The translations under genes were made by a program, and so were the position numbers. Source: Peribacillus kribbensis DSM 17871 (GTDB lineage: Bacteria; Bacillota; Bacilli; Bacillales; DSM-1321). From it: DNA of 64,000 nucleotides. The DNA is taken from NCBI RefSeq assembly GCF_000430765.1, contig NZ_KE387244.1, forward strand, positions 65,856 to 129,855, read 5' to 3'. The notes under the pieces were generated by a model, which was given only the letters and a program-made list of their open reading frames with translations, had not been told where the DNA came from and did not search any database. How positions within the stretch are numbered: position 1 is the stretch's first letter; each line of letters starts with the position of its first letter. This document shows positions 1-8,149 of this stretch, piece after piece.

Positions 1-105
1 GAAAGGGGAAAGTAGTCCGAAGGTGGTGCAGGTTCGGACAGGTTGAGGCGTCGGAAGGGGAAAGTAGTCCGAAGCTGGACAGCATCGGACAGAAAAGAGC
101 TACCC
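1..105. repeat. 52-bp-period intergenic tandem repeat, array A (cut by window start)
   Basis: The motif GGGGAAAGTAGTCCGAAG occurs at 5 and again at 57, exactly 52 bp apart. Each unit holds an inverted pair: GTCCGAA (15-21) with TTCGGAC (33-39) in the first, GTCCGA with TCGGAC in the second. The period is not a multiple of three, so it is not a coding repeat. The array runs off the left edge and stops about 35 bp from the 3' end of the NERD gene. It shares period and dyad layout, but not sequence, with the arrays at 4784, 6507, 41369 and 45941. Confidence 0.75.
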
Positions 106-139
106 CAATTTACAAAAGTCTACAGAGTCAAGATTAAAG

Positions 140-1048
140 TTACTCATAATAAGTATTACTTGTATTTCCTAGCGAAGTATAGTGCCTCTTTAACACCCTG
201 CGGATGGTCCTTTTATTTAAATCAGCCTTACACCACTCATAGATGCTATTAGTGGTAATTTTTTGTTCGGGAAATAGAAGGCTGAATTCCTGGACATTCC
301 GCAGTATCGCTTTTTCAATCCTTTCGTGCTCTTCACATTTTTTGCAGACAAAATCAAATTTATGAATAGTAACTAAAAAAGATTTGCACCTGTTGCAATA
401 CACTCCCATTTGGAGCTGCTCGTATTGATAGTCAGGCAGAGTGGTATAAGGATTTTTTGTCTGATGCAGGGAAAGAAGTGTCTGCGCCAGCTTTTTGTGG
501 TCCTCATTCAATTTAGATGCAGTCTTATTTAATTTTGTAAAGAATTGATTGATTTGCGTGGGCAGGATGATAGGCTGGTCGAGTGGGGTCTGATAGAGGG
601 TGAATTCAGGATTTATGAAGATAACCGAGGGGTCAACGAGGTAATTTTGTTTATGGCTTTGAAGGAGCTGGCGGAATAGGGCTGCGCTTCTTTTTAACTG
701 ATCTATGGGATTCTTGTATTCTCTTTCGGTCGTGACAGAATACAGCTTGTCCGATTCAAGATAACAGCTGCCCTGGAAATTTTTAATATCTAAAAGATGG
801 ATGCCTCCTTGTGTAATAAATACCGAATCGATTTGAAAATAAGAATTGTTTACTTTGAGAAGCAAATCATTGATAATAAATATTTCTTCTCCTAGGATTT
901 CTGTTAATGCATCAAACTTTAATTCTCCTTCATACCCTCGTTCAAGATTGAGATATTGGAACCTTTCCGAATTGGTTAATCCTGCTCTGGTATCTAGTAT
1001 TCGCATAACCATCAATTCATACGGTTCACAACGGCTTTTAAGTAGCAT
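140..1048 (-). CDS. NERD-domain protein with zinc ribbon and C-terminal helical domain (copy 1)
   Basis: 302 residues. The N-terminal half matches the NERD (nuclease-related) fold: a GYEGE motif at 38-42, D74 in a QID strand, and D87-x-K89 in a LLDIKNF strand, the acidic/Lys pattern of PD-(D/E)xK-type nucleases. A CxxC-x13-CxxC zinc ribbon follows (C218, C221, C235, C238), then about 60 residues containing IYEWC and a basic IRRVLKR helix that may bind nucleic acid. The paralogue at 7165-8070 keeps the same register through residue 90 and the same Cys spacing. The gene stands alone and its 3' end faces a 52-bp repeat array. Nuclease activity is a family inference; substrate and role are unknown. 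Confidence 0.8.
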   Translation of the reverse strand: MLLKSRCEPYELMVMRILDTRAGLTNSERFQYLNLERGYEGELKFDALTEILGEEIFIINDLLLKVNNSYFQIDSVFITQGGIHLLDIKNFQGSCYLESDKLYSVTTEREYKNPIDQLKRSAALFRQLLQSHKQNYLVDPSVIFINPEFTLYQTPLDQPIILPTQINQFFTKLNKTASKLNEDHKKLAQTLLSLHQTKNPYTTLPDYQYEQLQMGVYCNRCKSFLVTIHKFDFVCKKCEEHERIEKAILRNVQEFSLLFPEQKITTNSIYEWCKADLNKRTIRRVLKRHYTSLGNTSNTYYE

Positions 1049-1171
1049 GCGCCACTTCCTTTCATCAGTTCTACTATTATTTTATAAAAATCTACTAATT
1101 TATCCTATAAAAAGTTCAAGGTTTATTATAGGATTAATTTTATAATCTATAACAACCTGGGAGGAACACAT

Positions 1172-1600
1172 TTGAGTAATCCAGCTGGATTTTGGAGACG
1201 GTTAGCAGCAAACCTTTTAGACGGGATCATTATTGGAGTCCCGCTGACATTTATTAGTTATCTGATAACAGGAGGCTGGGATGGAGATCCCGTAACCGAT
1301 GTGATCAACGTATTATACGGGCTGATTATTCCTATTTTATGGTACGGCTATACAGTCGGCAAAAAAATTATGGGCATCCGTATTGCGAAAATGAATGGAG
1401 ATAAAATCGGGTTCGGGACCATGTTCATGCGAGCGGTTGTCGGCTGCATTGTCTACATTGTAACTATTGGCGTTGCACTAATTGTAAGTGCCTTTATGAT
1501 TGGGCTAAGAAAAGATAAAAGGTCCCTGCATGATTTAATTGCAGGTACGTATGTGACTTTTGATGCCCCATCAGAGGATAGTAAGAAAGCAGCTGTGTAG
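1172..1600 (+). CDS. RDD family membrane protein
   Basis: 142 residues from a TTG start; a GGGAGG ribosome binding site lies about 8 bp upstream and no ATG fits better. The N-terminus has the RDD signature (AGFWRRLAANLLDGII), followed by about three hydrophobic segments (near 18-38, 45-60, 85-112) and a short tail containing RSLHDLIAGTYV, typical of the family's last conserved block. RDD proteins are small integral membrane proteins, a few linked to ion or solute transport, most without assigned function. Monocistronic, with its own terminator overlapping the stop codon. Confidence 0.8.
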   Translation: MSNPAGFWRRLAANLLDGIIIGVPLTFISYLITGGWDGDPVTDVINVLYGLIIPILWYGYTVGKKIMGIRIAKMNGDKIGFGTMFMRAVVGCIVYIVTIGVALIVSAFMIGLRKDKRSLHDLIAGTYVTFDAPSEDSKKAAV

Positions 1601-1616
1601 GCTGCTTTTATTTTTG
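1586..1616 (+). terminator. Rho-independent terminator after the RDD gene
   Basis: AAAGCAGC (1586-1593) pairs with GCTGCTTT (1601-1608), followed by a T-rich tract. The stem includes the last codons and stop of the RDD gene. The 1617-1845 stretch after it shows no recognisable gene. Confidence 0.75.
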
Positions 1617-1845
1617 TAATAAACCAGAACTTATTCTTTTTTTAGCAGTATTTCGTTCTGCCGTGATTGGCAGATGCTTTACTGCTTTTGCTAAGCCATA
1701 ATGAGGCATATTTCTATAAATCGATTCGTAAGCTCCCTTTCTTATTGAATCTTTCCCAGGCTGTTAAATGCTTCGCCCTTTGGCATAAGCAAGCAAATTG
1801 TCTATTGATCGCCAATATTGAATCATCGGAGAGGGGAGCCTCTAT

Positions 1846-3492
1846 TCATTTATTTTTATGGCAGCCAAAACATTGGGAGAAGGAATCATCGGGGCATTCT
1901 CCAGGGAATGGCTGACATGGATGAAAGTTTGGATGATCCAGGACTTTAAATGGTCTCATCATTTCATGATCTTCGTGCTCAAGAATATGGCAGTGCCAAG
2001 GATAAATTCCAGGATAGGGTCCAAATCGTGCAATGATCCGGGTGACTTCTCCGGGATTGGCGCAAACTGTATCTTTCCATCCCCTCTCGCTTGGATCAGG
2101 GGGCTTTGGCAGTCCCACTTTAAGGGCAGAGCTTTTGGGGTCGCCAGTAAAGGAGGCACGATTTAGTATTTGGAATGTTACAAGATGCAGGTGAATCGGA
2201 TGGGTGTCCCTTGTAGGGTTATATAGCTCCCAGATTTCCGTCGCCCCATTGGAAGGGGTTTCGGTCAGGGGGTGATCCCACTCCAGATGATCTAATAAAA
2301 GTTTTGGCCGCCCATATGTGTCCTTTGTTTCAACTAATGTACTTTTCCGCACGGTTACAGCATGGCTGGGATGGAGCTGCTCCAAGCAGCTGAGCGTATC
2401 GGGAATCCTGCCTTGGTCAGGCGCGGATAGGTTTGATAAGACTCGGAATTGCATAATATTCCTGAGATTGGCGGAAGGATCGTGACCGTTTGGAAAGGGA
2501 GCTTTTGCATCATTGGTTAAAACAATATTCTGGCCGATATGATTGGAAAAGTCGATAATTACATCTATGCGTTCTGCAGGAGCAAGAATGAAGTGAGGAA
2601 GGCTTGTCGGTTTTTCCAAAAGGCCCCCATCCGTCCCAATTTGAATAAAAGGCTGTCCGGAACTAAGAGCTATACCATAAAACCGGCCATTGGAGCCATT
2701 TAGAATCCTGAAACGGTATTTGCGCGGCTCGACTTCTAAATAGGGCCATACTTTTCCATTAACCAAAATGGCTGTACCAAAAAATTCAGGAACCACTGAT
2801 GGATTTGGCAGTGCCGGATGGATAGGCATCTCGGGCTGCGGGGCTGGCGGAGGCTGATGTCCTGGCTGGATAGGGTAGAACAGTTCGCCGTTCGGATAAA
2901 AGGCTCGATCCTGGATAAGCAGCGGAATTTCAAATTCACCGCTGGGAAGCTGCAATGCTTCCTCTTCTTCATCTCTTAAAATATAAAATCCTGCAAGGCC
3001 GGCATAAACATTCAAACGGGTGATGCCAATGGCATGGTCATGATACCACAGCGCCGCCGGCCGCTGGCAGTTTGGATAGTAGGTGTATTTCTGAACAAAT
3101 CTTGGTCCTACTCTTGCAAAATCTTTTGTAAACCAAGCCTCGGGATACCCGTCACTCTCCGGGGCAACTCTGCCCTCATGAAGATGGACAACGGTTCTTA
3201 CAGCCGGCTGATCAGGCCCTGCGCCATGAACGCTCTGATCCACCGGCAGGAAATGCTCTGCGGGAAGTTTATTTTTCCATTTAACTAAAATAGGCTGGTT
3301 TCTTCTGACTTCAAAAGTGGGACCTGGATACATCCCGTTATAGCCCCAGACGGTGGCAGGAGGCAAATCACGGTGCAGTTTCTGCTTTGCCTGCTTCATC
3401 GTTACCTTGTAGTACGGAATTCCTCCGCGCAGACCTTTTGCCTTTAAAACAGGGGGAACAGGTAATGCATCTGCAAATTTTTCTAAATCCAA
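1846..3492 (-). CDS. cotA: CotA-like multicopper oxidase (spore-coat laccase family)
   Basis: 548 residues from a TTG start preceded by GGGAGG. It aligns along its length with the B. subtilis spore-coat laccase CotA, from the N-terminal LEKFADALP to the C-terminal copper site. All four copper-binding blocks are visible: HLH (103-105), WYHDH (149-153), HPIHLH (431-436) and WHCHILEHEDHEMM (from 499), which supply the type 1 and type 2/3 copper ligands. CotA-type enzymes oxidise phenolic and pigment substrates with O2 at the spore surface. Two oddities: the first block continues HLHEG instead of the usual HLHGG, and a 30-odd-residue tail after the last copper site holds four cysteines. The spore-coat location is inferred from homology. 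Confidence 0.92.
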   Translation of the reverse strand: MDLEKFADALPVPPVLKAKGLRGGIPYYKVTMKQAKQKLHRDLPPATVWGYNGMYPGPTFEVRRNQPILVKWKNKLPAEHFLPVDQSVHGAGPDQPAVRTVVHLHEGRVAPESDGYPEAWFTKDFARVGPRFVQKYTYYPNCQRPAALWYHDHAIGITRLNVYAGLAGFYILRDEEEEALQLPSGEFEIPLLIQDRAFYPNGELFYPIQPGHQPPPAPQPEMPIHPALPNPSVVPEFFGTAILVNGKVWPYLEVEPRKYRFRILNGSNGRFYGIALSSGQPFIQIGTDGGLLEKPTSLPHFILAPAERIDVIIDFSNHIGQNIVLTNDAKAPFPNGHDPSANLRNIMQFRVLSNLSAPDQGRIPDTLSCLEQLHPSHAVTVRKSTLVETKDTYGRPKLLLDHLEWDHPLTETPSNGATEIWELYNPTRDTHPIHLHLVTFQILNRASFTGDPKSSALKVGLPKPPDPSERGWKDTVCANPGEVTRIIARFGPYPGIYPWHCHILEHEDHEMMRPFKVLDHPNFHPCQPFPGECPDDSFSQCFGCHKNK

Positions 3493-3688
3493 TTTACTGC
3501 CTCCCGACTACTCTTTATTCGTATTTATATGCAGATGACTTTTGAATCAGCATTATTGATCAACTCTGGAGCAAAACTTATCAGCAGCAGAAAGTCACAC
3601 TTCATAAAAGGATAAAATATTCGTAATGAATAAATCTCGAATTTGAGGTATATTAAAAGAAATTGAATTAAGCAGGAGTGATTGATGG

Positions 3689-4741
3689 ATGGAGATAGGA
3701 ATCAGTACATTTGTAGAAACTACCCCGGATGTTAAGACCGGGGAGGTTATCAGCCATGCCCAGCGGATCCGTGAAGTGGTAGAGGAGATCGTGCTGGCTG
3801 ACCAGGTAGGTCTGGATGTGTTCGGAGTGGGAGAGCATCACCGGAAGGATTATGCTGCCTCCTCGCCAGCCGTCATACTGGCCGCCGCTGCTTCACAGAC
3901 AAAGAAGATCCGGCTGACCAGCGCGGTCACAGTCCTTTCCTCCGCAGATCCAGTACGGGTATTTCAGGATTTTGCGACACTTGACGGCATATCTGAGGGC
4001 CGTGCAGAAATTATGGCAGGACGCGGATCCTTTATTGAGTCCTTTCCTCTGTTTGGCTATGATTTGGCAGATTATAATGAGCTTTTTGAAGAAAAATTGC
4101 AGTTGCTGCTGGAACTGCAAAAATCAGAAAAGGTTTCCTGGTCAGGAAAGCATCGTCCAGCCATCGACAATCTGGGTGTGTATCCGCGTCCCGTGCAGGA
4201 TCCCCTGCCTGTCTGGATTGGAAGCGGGGGCAACAGTGACTCCGTTATCCGCGCAGGATTGCTCGGCCTTCCGTTAGTCCTTGCCATCATAGGGGGACGC
4301 CCGGTTCAATTCGCCCCGCTGGTCCAGCTTTATAAGCAGGCAGCGGGTCATGCCGGACACGATGTATCCAAGCTGAAGGTTGCATCCCATTCCCATGGAT
4401 TTGTGGCAGAAGATACTGAAACCGCCATAGAGAAATTCTTTCCGCCAACCCAGCAGGCCATGAACGTGCTTGGAAGGGAACGGGGCTGGGGCCATTATGA
4501 CCGATCTGCCTTCGATGCGGCTCGAAGCTTTGAAGGGGCTCTCTATGCCGGAGATCCAGAAACCGTTGCGAAGAAAATCATCCATCTGCGAAAGAACGTA
4601 GGCATCACAAGGTTCCTTCTGCATGTCCCTGTCGGCACTATGCCGCACGAAGACGTCATGAAAGCCATCGAACTGCTTGGGAACGAAGTGGCACCGATTG
4701 TACGGGAAGAAGTGGCGAAATGGGAAGCAGCGGGAGAATAA
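3689..4741 (+). CDS. LLM-class flavin-dependent oxidoreductase (luciferase-like monooxygenase)
   Basis: 350 residues; start chosen for the AGGAG 11 bp upstream. It shows the bacterial luciferase-like TIM-barrel pattern: an N-terminal GISTFVE strand, FGVGEHHRKDY, TKKIRLTSAVTVLSS, a GRAEIMAGRGSF phosphate/flavin segment, and PVWIGSGG. Such enzymes use reduced FMN to monooxygenate or desulfonate small organics; the substrate cannot be read from the sequence. It is followed by a short 52-bp repeat remnant and a LacI fragment, so it is probably transcribed alone. Confidence 0.88.
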   Translation: MEIGISTFVETTPDVKTGEVISHAQRIREVVEEIVLADQVGLDVFGVGEHHRKDYAASSPAVILAAAASQTKKIRLTSAVTVLSSADPVRVFQDFATLDGISEGRAEIMAGRGSFIESFPLFGYDLADYNELFEEKLQLLLELQKSEKVSWSGKHRPAIDNLGVYPRPVQDPLPVWIGSGGNSDSVIRAGLLGLPLVLAIIGGRPVQFAPLVQLYKQAAGHAGHDVSKLKVASHSHGFVAEDTETAIEKFFPPTQQAMNVLGRERGWGHYDRSAFDAARSFEGALYAGDPETVAKKIIHLRKNVGITRFLLHVPVGTMPHEDVMKAIELLGNEVAPIVREEVAKWEAAGE

Positions 4742-4783
4742 GACGATCCTTTCATTGAGGATCAAGAATAAAAGATTATAAGC

Positions 4784-4850
4784 GGCAGACGAAATGTCCT
4801 TCATCGAATTGGTGAAGGACAAAACTAGGTTCATAGGCAGACGAAACTGC
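4784..4850. repeat. 52-bp-period repeat remnant, array F
   Basis: GGCAGACGAAA occurs at 4784 and 4836, exactly 52 bp apart. The unit between contains TGTCCTTCA and TGAAGGACA, a perfect 9-bp inverted pair, followed by AAAAC. The unit core resembles array D at 41369 (TGTCCTTCATC...GACAAAAC). It ends directly against the surviving 3' part of a lacI-type gene, as if repeat growth or recombination removed the rest. Confidence 0.65.
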
Positions 4851-5197
4851 CGGCAACTGATCAGTTCATCATTGAATCCGGCATCGATGAAATGAAGCAT
4901 AAATTAGAAGCGCTGTTTTCCTCACAGGACAGGCCGACAGCCCTGTTTGCCGGGAATGACCGAGTATTTCTTAAGGTTGTGGAATTTTTAAAGGAAAAAG
5001 GGCTGAAGGTGGGCAGGGATGTTGAACTGATTGTGTTCGATAATATCCCGTTTGCCCATTTATCCGAGACCCCGATTTCCTTTATTGTTCAGCCTGCCGC
5101 TGAAATGGGACAGAAGGCAGCAGAATTGCTATTTGATCAAATCAATAAGTCCGAGAGAGAACCGGAAGAATTCGTGTTTTCCAGCAGAATGGTGTAG
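4847..5197 (+). pseudogene. C-terminal remnant of a LacI-family transcriptional regulator
   Basis: About 115 residues remain, matching only the last part of the LacI/PurR effector-binding domain: LPATDQFIIESG, RPTALFAGNDRV (the classic 'AlfaaND' block), GRDVELIVFDN and a tail ending EFVFSSRMV. The helix-turn-helix and first two thirds are absent; the frame is open from 4829, with a TAG stop just before. The ATG at 4892 lies inside the domain and has no good ribosome binding site, so a functional repressor is unlikely. It sits just upstream of a LacI-type palindrome and hxlAB, so it was probably their local regulator. Confidence 0.78.
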
Positions 5198-5231
5198 GCT
5201 CATGCCTGACACCATTTGATTTAAAGAGTTA

Positions 5232-5245
5232 CTAAACCGGTTTAG
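5232..5245. promoter_or_regulatory. LacI-type operator palindrome before hxlA
   Basis: CTAAACCGGTTTAG is a perfect 14-bp palindrome with the central CG typical of LacI/PurR-family operators. It lies 18 bp upstream of the hxlA start, just before its AAAGGGAG ribosome binding site, a repressing position. The neighbouring LacI gene is truncated, so the site is either orphaned or read by another LacI-family protein. Confidence 0.7.
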
Positions 5246-5263
5246 CAGAAAGGGAGATCCAAG

Positions 5264-5899
5264 ATGAAATTACAGCTTGCATTGGATCGGATGACCATTG
5301 CCGAAGCCATTGAATTAACCAAAAAAGTAGAAACATCCGTCGACTGGATCGAGGTTGGAACTTCTTTGATCAAGGAGTTTGGCATGAACAGTGTTAGAGA
5401 ATTAAAGAATGCTTTTCCTGATAAAGTGATTGTGGCTGACATGAAAACGATTGATAACGCCCGCTACGAATTCGAAATTGCTTTTCAGGCAGGAGCAGAT
5501 GTTGTGACGGTTATGGGAGTATCACCTCTTGTCACGATTGAAGCGTGCATGGAGACGGCTGAGCGCCATAATAAGGCAGTCATGGTTGATTTATTGAATA
5601 CCTCCGACGAGCAGATACAGGAATTAGTGAAATTTGAGAAAGCCGTCTTCTGCGCCCATGTGAGCAAGGATGAGCAGGAAGAATCCGGGGCTAAGAATTT
5701 GGGAGCGAAGAATGACAGCCTTCTTACAGAGCAGGGACTCCAGCTGGCTGCAGCAGGTGGAATCACACTGGAATCTTTGGAAGGTCTCAGAAAGAATCTA
5801 AATCCGGCCGTCGTGATTGTGGGTTCGGCCATAACCAAAGCCGCGGATCCATCAAAAGCGGCCCAAAAATTCAAACAAGCAATGATAACGGAGGAATAG
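5264..5899 (+). CDS. hxlA: 3-hexulose-6-phosphate synthase
   Basis: 211 residues, typical length. It condenses formaldehyde with ribulose 5-phosphate to give 3-hexulose 6-phosphate (ribulose monophosphate pathway) and is cytoplasmic. It belongs to the OMP decarboxylase suprafamily: the signature DxKxxD is D59-M-K61-T-I-D64, with N-terminal LALDR and the phosphate-binding AAGGIT (163-168). AAAGGGAG precedes the ATG. Three bases separate its stop from hxlB, so the two are cotranscribed. In B. subtilis the pair is induced by formaldehyde through HxlR; no hxlR is visible here and a LacI-type operator lies upstream instead. Confidence 0.95.
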   Translation: MKLQLALDRMTIAEAIELTKKVETSVDWIEVGTSLIKEFGMNSVRELKNAFPDKVIVADMKTIDNARYEFEIAFQAGADVVTVMGVSPLVTIEACMETAERHNKAVMVDLLNTSDEQIQELVKFEKAVFCAHVSKDEQEESGAKNLGAKNDSLLTEQGLQLAAAGGITLESLEGLRKNLNPAVVIVGSAITKAADPSKAAQKFKQAMITEE

Positions 5900-5902
5900 A
5901 AA

Positions 5903-6451
5903 ATGACACTCATCCCAACAGTTTTAAAAGAAGTAGAAATGGTCGTAAGCCAGGTGGAAGAGCAGAAGCTTCAAGAGCTGGCATCCACATTACAGCAGTC
6001 CAAGCGGATTTTCATTATCGGAGAAGGCCGTTCAGGCCTCATGGCCAAGTCCTTTGCCATGAGACTCATGCATTTAGGCGCAACCGTTTATGTTGTCGGA
6101 GAAACGATCACACCATCCATCGAAGAAGGAGACACGCTCGTTGCCGTTTCCGGATCCGGGACCACAAAGGCCGTTGTATGGACATCCGAAAAAGCAGCAT
6201 CACTCGGCTGCTCAGTAATTGGAGTGACTACTAATCCAGAATCGCCGCTCGCTGCTGCATCCACACAGCTTCTGCATGTTCCGGCAGCAACCAAATACCG
6301 CCGCGAAAACGAACTAAAAACCATCCAGCCGCTCGGTTCCTTATTCGACCAGAGTGCTCATATCTTATTTGATATAATGTGCCTGCAATATGCCGAGCAG
6401 AATAAAGTGGATCATACAGAGGCCTTTGGCCGGCATAGTAATTTGGAGTAG
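5903..6451 (+). CDS. hxlB: 6-phospho-3-hexuloisomerase
   Basis: 182 residues, usual length. A SIS-domain isomerase converting 3-hexulose 6-phosphate to fructose 6-phosphate, so formaldehyde carbon enters central metabolism. Visible motifs are GEGRSG (40-45) followed by the MAKSFAMRLMHLG helix, and the second sugar-phosphate site VAVSGSGTT. GGAGGAA lies before the ATG. It directly follows hxlA and ends at a strong terminator, giving a two-gene operon whose likely role is formaldehyde detoxification rather than methylotrophic growth. Confidence 0.95.
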   Translation: MTLIPTVLKEVEMVVSQVEEQKLQELASTLQQSKRIFIIGEGRSGLMAKSFAMRLMHLGATVYVVGETITPSIEEGDTLVAVSGSGTTKAVVWTSEKAASLGCSVIGVTTNPESPLAAASTQLLHVPAATKYRRENELKTIQPLGSLFDQSAHILFDIMCLQYAEQNKVDHTEAFGRHSNLE

Positions 6452-6477
6452 GAGCCTGGTGGTTGGGCTCCTTTTTT
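6450..6477 (+). terminator. Terminator of hxlAB
   Basis: AGGAGCC (6450-6456) pairs with GGCTCCT (6466-6472) and is followed by a run of T residues. Confidence 0.85.
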
Positions 6478-6506
6478 TATTGGTGATATTAGGACTTAAC
6501 TCATTT

Positions 6507-7123
6507 AGGGACAAACTTGTTGAGAGATCAAAAGATTTGGCTTTTCAAAGGGCTCTAAAGGACAAAAATGGATTGTAGCGTCAAAGATTTGTCCGTGAAA
6601 GAGGTCCTAAAGGACAAAACTCGGATGGAGCGTCAAAGATAAGTCCATGAGAAGGGTCCTATAGGACAAAACTCGGATGGAGCATCAAAGATAAGTCCAT
6701 GAGAAGGGTCCTATAGGACAAAACTCGGATGGAGCATGAAAGATAAGTCCATGAGAAGGGTCCTAAAGGACAAGACTCGGATGGAGCATCAAAGATAAGT
6801 CCATGAGAAGGGTTCTAAAGGACAAAACCCGTTGGGAGCGTCAAAGATTTGTCCGTGAAAGAGGTCCTAAAGGACAAAACTCGGATGGAGCATCAAAGAT
6901 TAGTCCATGAAAGAGGTTCTAAAGGACAAAACTTGGATGGAGAAGCAAGAATTAGTCCATGAGAGAGGTCCTAAAGGACAAAACTCGGTGGGAGCGTCAA
7001 AGATAGGTCCATGAGAAGGGTTCTAAAGGACAAAACTTGGATGGAGAAGCAAGAATTAGTCCATGAGAGAGGTCCTAAAGGACAAAACTCGGATGGAGCA
7101 GCACAGATTAGTCCAAGAGGTTG
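6507..7123. repeat. 52-bp tandem repeat array B, about 12 units
   Basis: AGGAC(A)AAA begins at 6559, 6611, 6663, 6715, 6767, 6819, 6871, 6923, 6975, 7027 and 7079: eleven copies at exactly 52 bp, with a degenerate twelfth around 6507. The unit runs AGGACAAAACTCGGATGGAG, then CATCAAAGATAAGTCCATGA, then GAAGGGTCCTAA. Across each junction GTCCT-AA-AGGAC forms a dyad, and a further GTCC lies mid-unit. 52 is not divisible by three and no frame stays open, so it is non-coding. Neighbouring units differ by a few substitutions but never in length, as if spacing were selected. It lies between the hxlB terminator and the 3' end of the second NERD gene. Confidence 0.92.
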
Positions 7124-7164
7124 GTTCCCATGCACTAATCTCCATCATTAGTGTGATAGGGAAC
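7124..7164. other. Interrupted hairpin at the end of array B
   Basis: GTTCCC (7124-7129) pairs with GGGAAC (7159-7164), and inside it CACTAAT (7133-7139) pairs with ATTAGTG (7147-7153). It abuts the stop codon of the minus-strand NERD gene. There is no clear T run, so it may be a weak terminator or an end structure of the array. Confidence 0.5.
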
Positions 7165-8070
7165 TTAATAATAGAAAGTCCACCGTCTATCGCCGGCTGA
7201 TTGAAAATTTTTATCTAAAACTCTTCTTATCCTTTTTTTAGACTCCACAACCTTACACCACTCATACATCCTGCTCGTAGTCACCCTCTCCCCAGGAAAC
7301 AAAAGCCTAAACTCATTGACATTCCGCATAATGGCATCCCCGGCAGCTTCTTCTCGGCCGCATTTCTTACACACACACTTTTTCCCGTCAATAAAGGTAG
7401 ATAGAGAGCGGCATCCCACACAAGGAATTCCTTTTTGAAGCTGGTCGTATTGATAGTCCGGCAGCTGTTTGAATGGGGAGTCTTTAATATGCAGCGACAG
7501 GAGTTTTTCAGCGAGTGTCAGGTGCGTTGCATTTAGTTTTGAAGGAATTTGCTTTAGGTTTTTTAGGTATCTGTGAATCTGGGTGGGGAGGATGAAGGGT
7601 GTGTTGAGGGGGGCTTGGTAGAGGGTGAATTCAGGGTTTATGAATACGACGGAAGCAGCGATGGGGATGCTGGAGCCGAGTTGCTGGAGCAGTCGGCGCA
7701 TGAGGGATTCGCTCCTGTTTAATTGAGTGAGCGGGTTGGTCACTTCTAGTTTTGACGTTTTGTAAAGTCTGTCAGATTCATAATAATAGTCCTTTTCAAA
7801 GTTTTTCACCTCTAAAAGATAAATCGTTTCGGATGTTAAGATGAGCGAATCAATTTGAAAAAGGCTGCTGTTCTGCTTGAGAAGTAAATCATTCAGAATC
7901 AGGCAGTCACACTCGAGATCCTCTGTGAAAATATCAAACTGAACTTCCCCTTCATAGCCTTTTTTAAGGTTGAAATAGTGCTGCTTATATTTGTCGGACA
8001 GGCTCATCCGCGGGAGCAGGGAATTCAAGATAACGATTTCGGCTGGTTCAGTTCGGGCTTTATATGGCAT
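7165..8070 (-). CDS. NERD-domain protein with zinc ribbon and C-terminal helical domain (copy 2)
   Basis: 301 residues, colinear paralogue of 140-1048. It keeps GYEGE (38-42), D74 and the E87-V-K89 strand, the CxxC-x13-CxxC ribbon (C217, C220, C234, C237) and the MYEWC plus basic RIRRVLDKNF end. The two copies are clearly diverged, so this is not a recent duplication. Like copy 1 it is monocistronic and its 3' end abuts a 52-bp array. A DNA- or RNA-directed activity is a family inference; the conserved C-terminal domain suggests sequence recognition. Confidence 0.8.
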   Translation of the reverse strand: MPYKARTEPAEIVILNSLLPRMSLSDKYKQHYFNLKKGYEGEVQFDIFTEDLECDCLILNDLLLKQNSSLFQIDSLILTSETIYLLEVKNFEKDYYYESDRLYKTSKLEVTNPLTQLNRSESLMRRLLQQLGSSIPIAASVVFINPEFTLYQAPLNTPFILPTQIHRYLKNLKQIPSKLNATHLTLAEKLLSLHIKDSPFKQLPDYQYDQLQKGIPCVGCRSLSTFIDGKKCVCKKCGREEAAGDAIMRNVNEFRLLFPGERVTTSRMYEWCKVVESKKRIRRVLDKNFQSAGDRRWTFYY

Positions 8071-8149
8071 ATTTCACTTCCTTTCTATTTATTCGGAATC
8101 ATAAGTCTATTATAGTAGAGACAAACACAGACCGAAAGGAGGAATTCAT

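Noticed and set aside
1667-1915. An 82-codon gene converging on cotA
   Set aside because: It overlaps the cotA 3' end, has no good start signal and matches nothing known.
4274-4900. A 208-codon minus-strand gene opposite the flavin monooxygenase
   Set aside because: It lies antisense to a clear LLM-class gene and into the repeat; shadow frame.
6507-7123. CRISPR array
   Set aside because: The whole 52-bp unit is conserved end to end; there is no alternation of constant repeats and unique spacers, and no cas genes are present.
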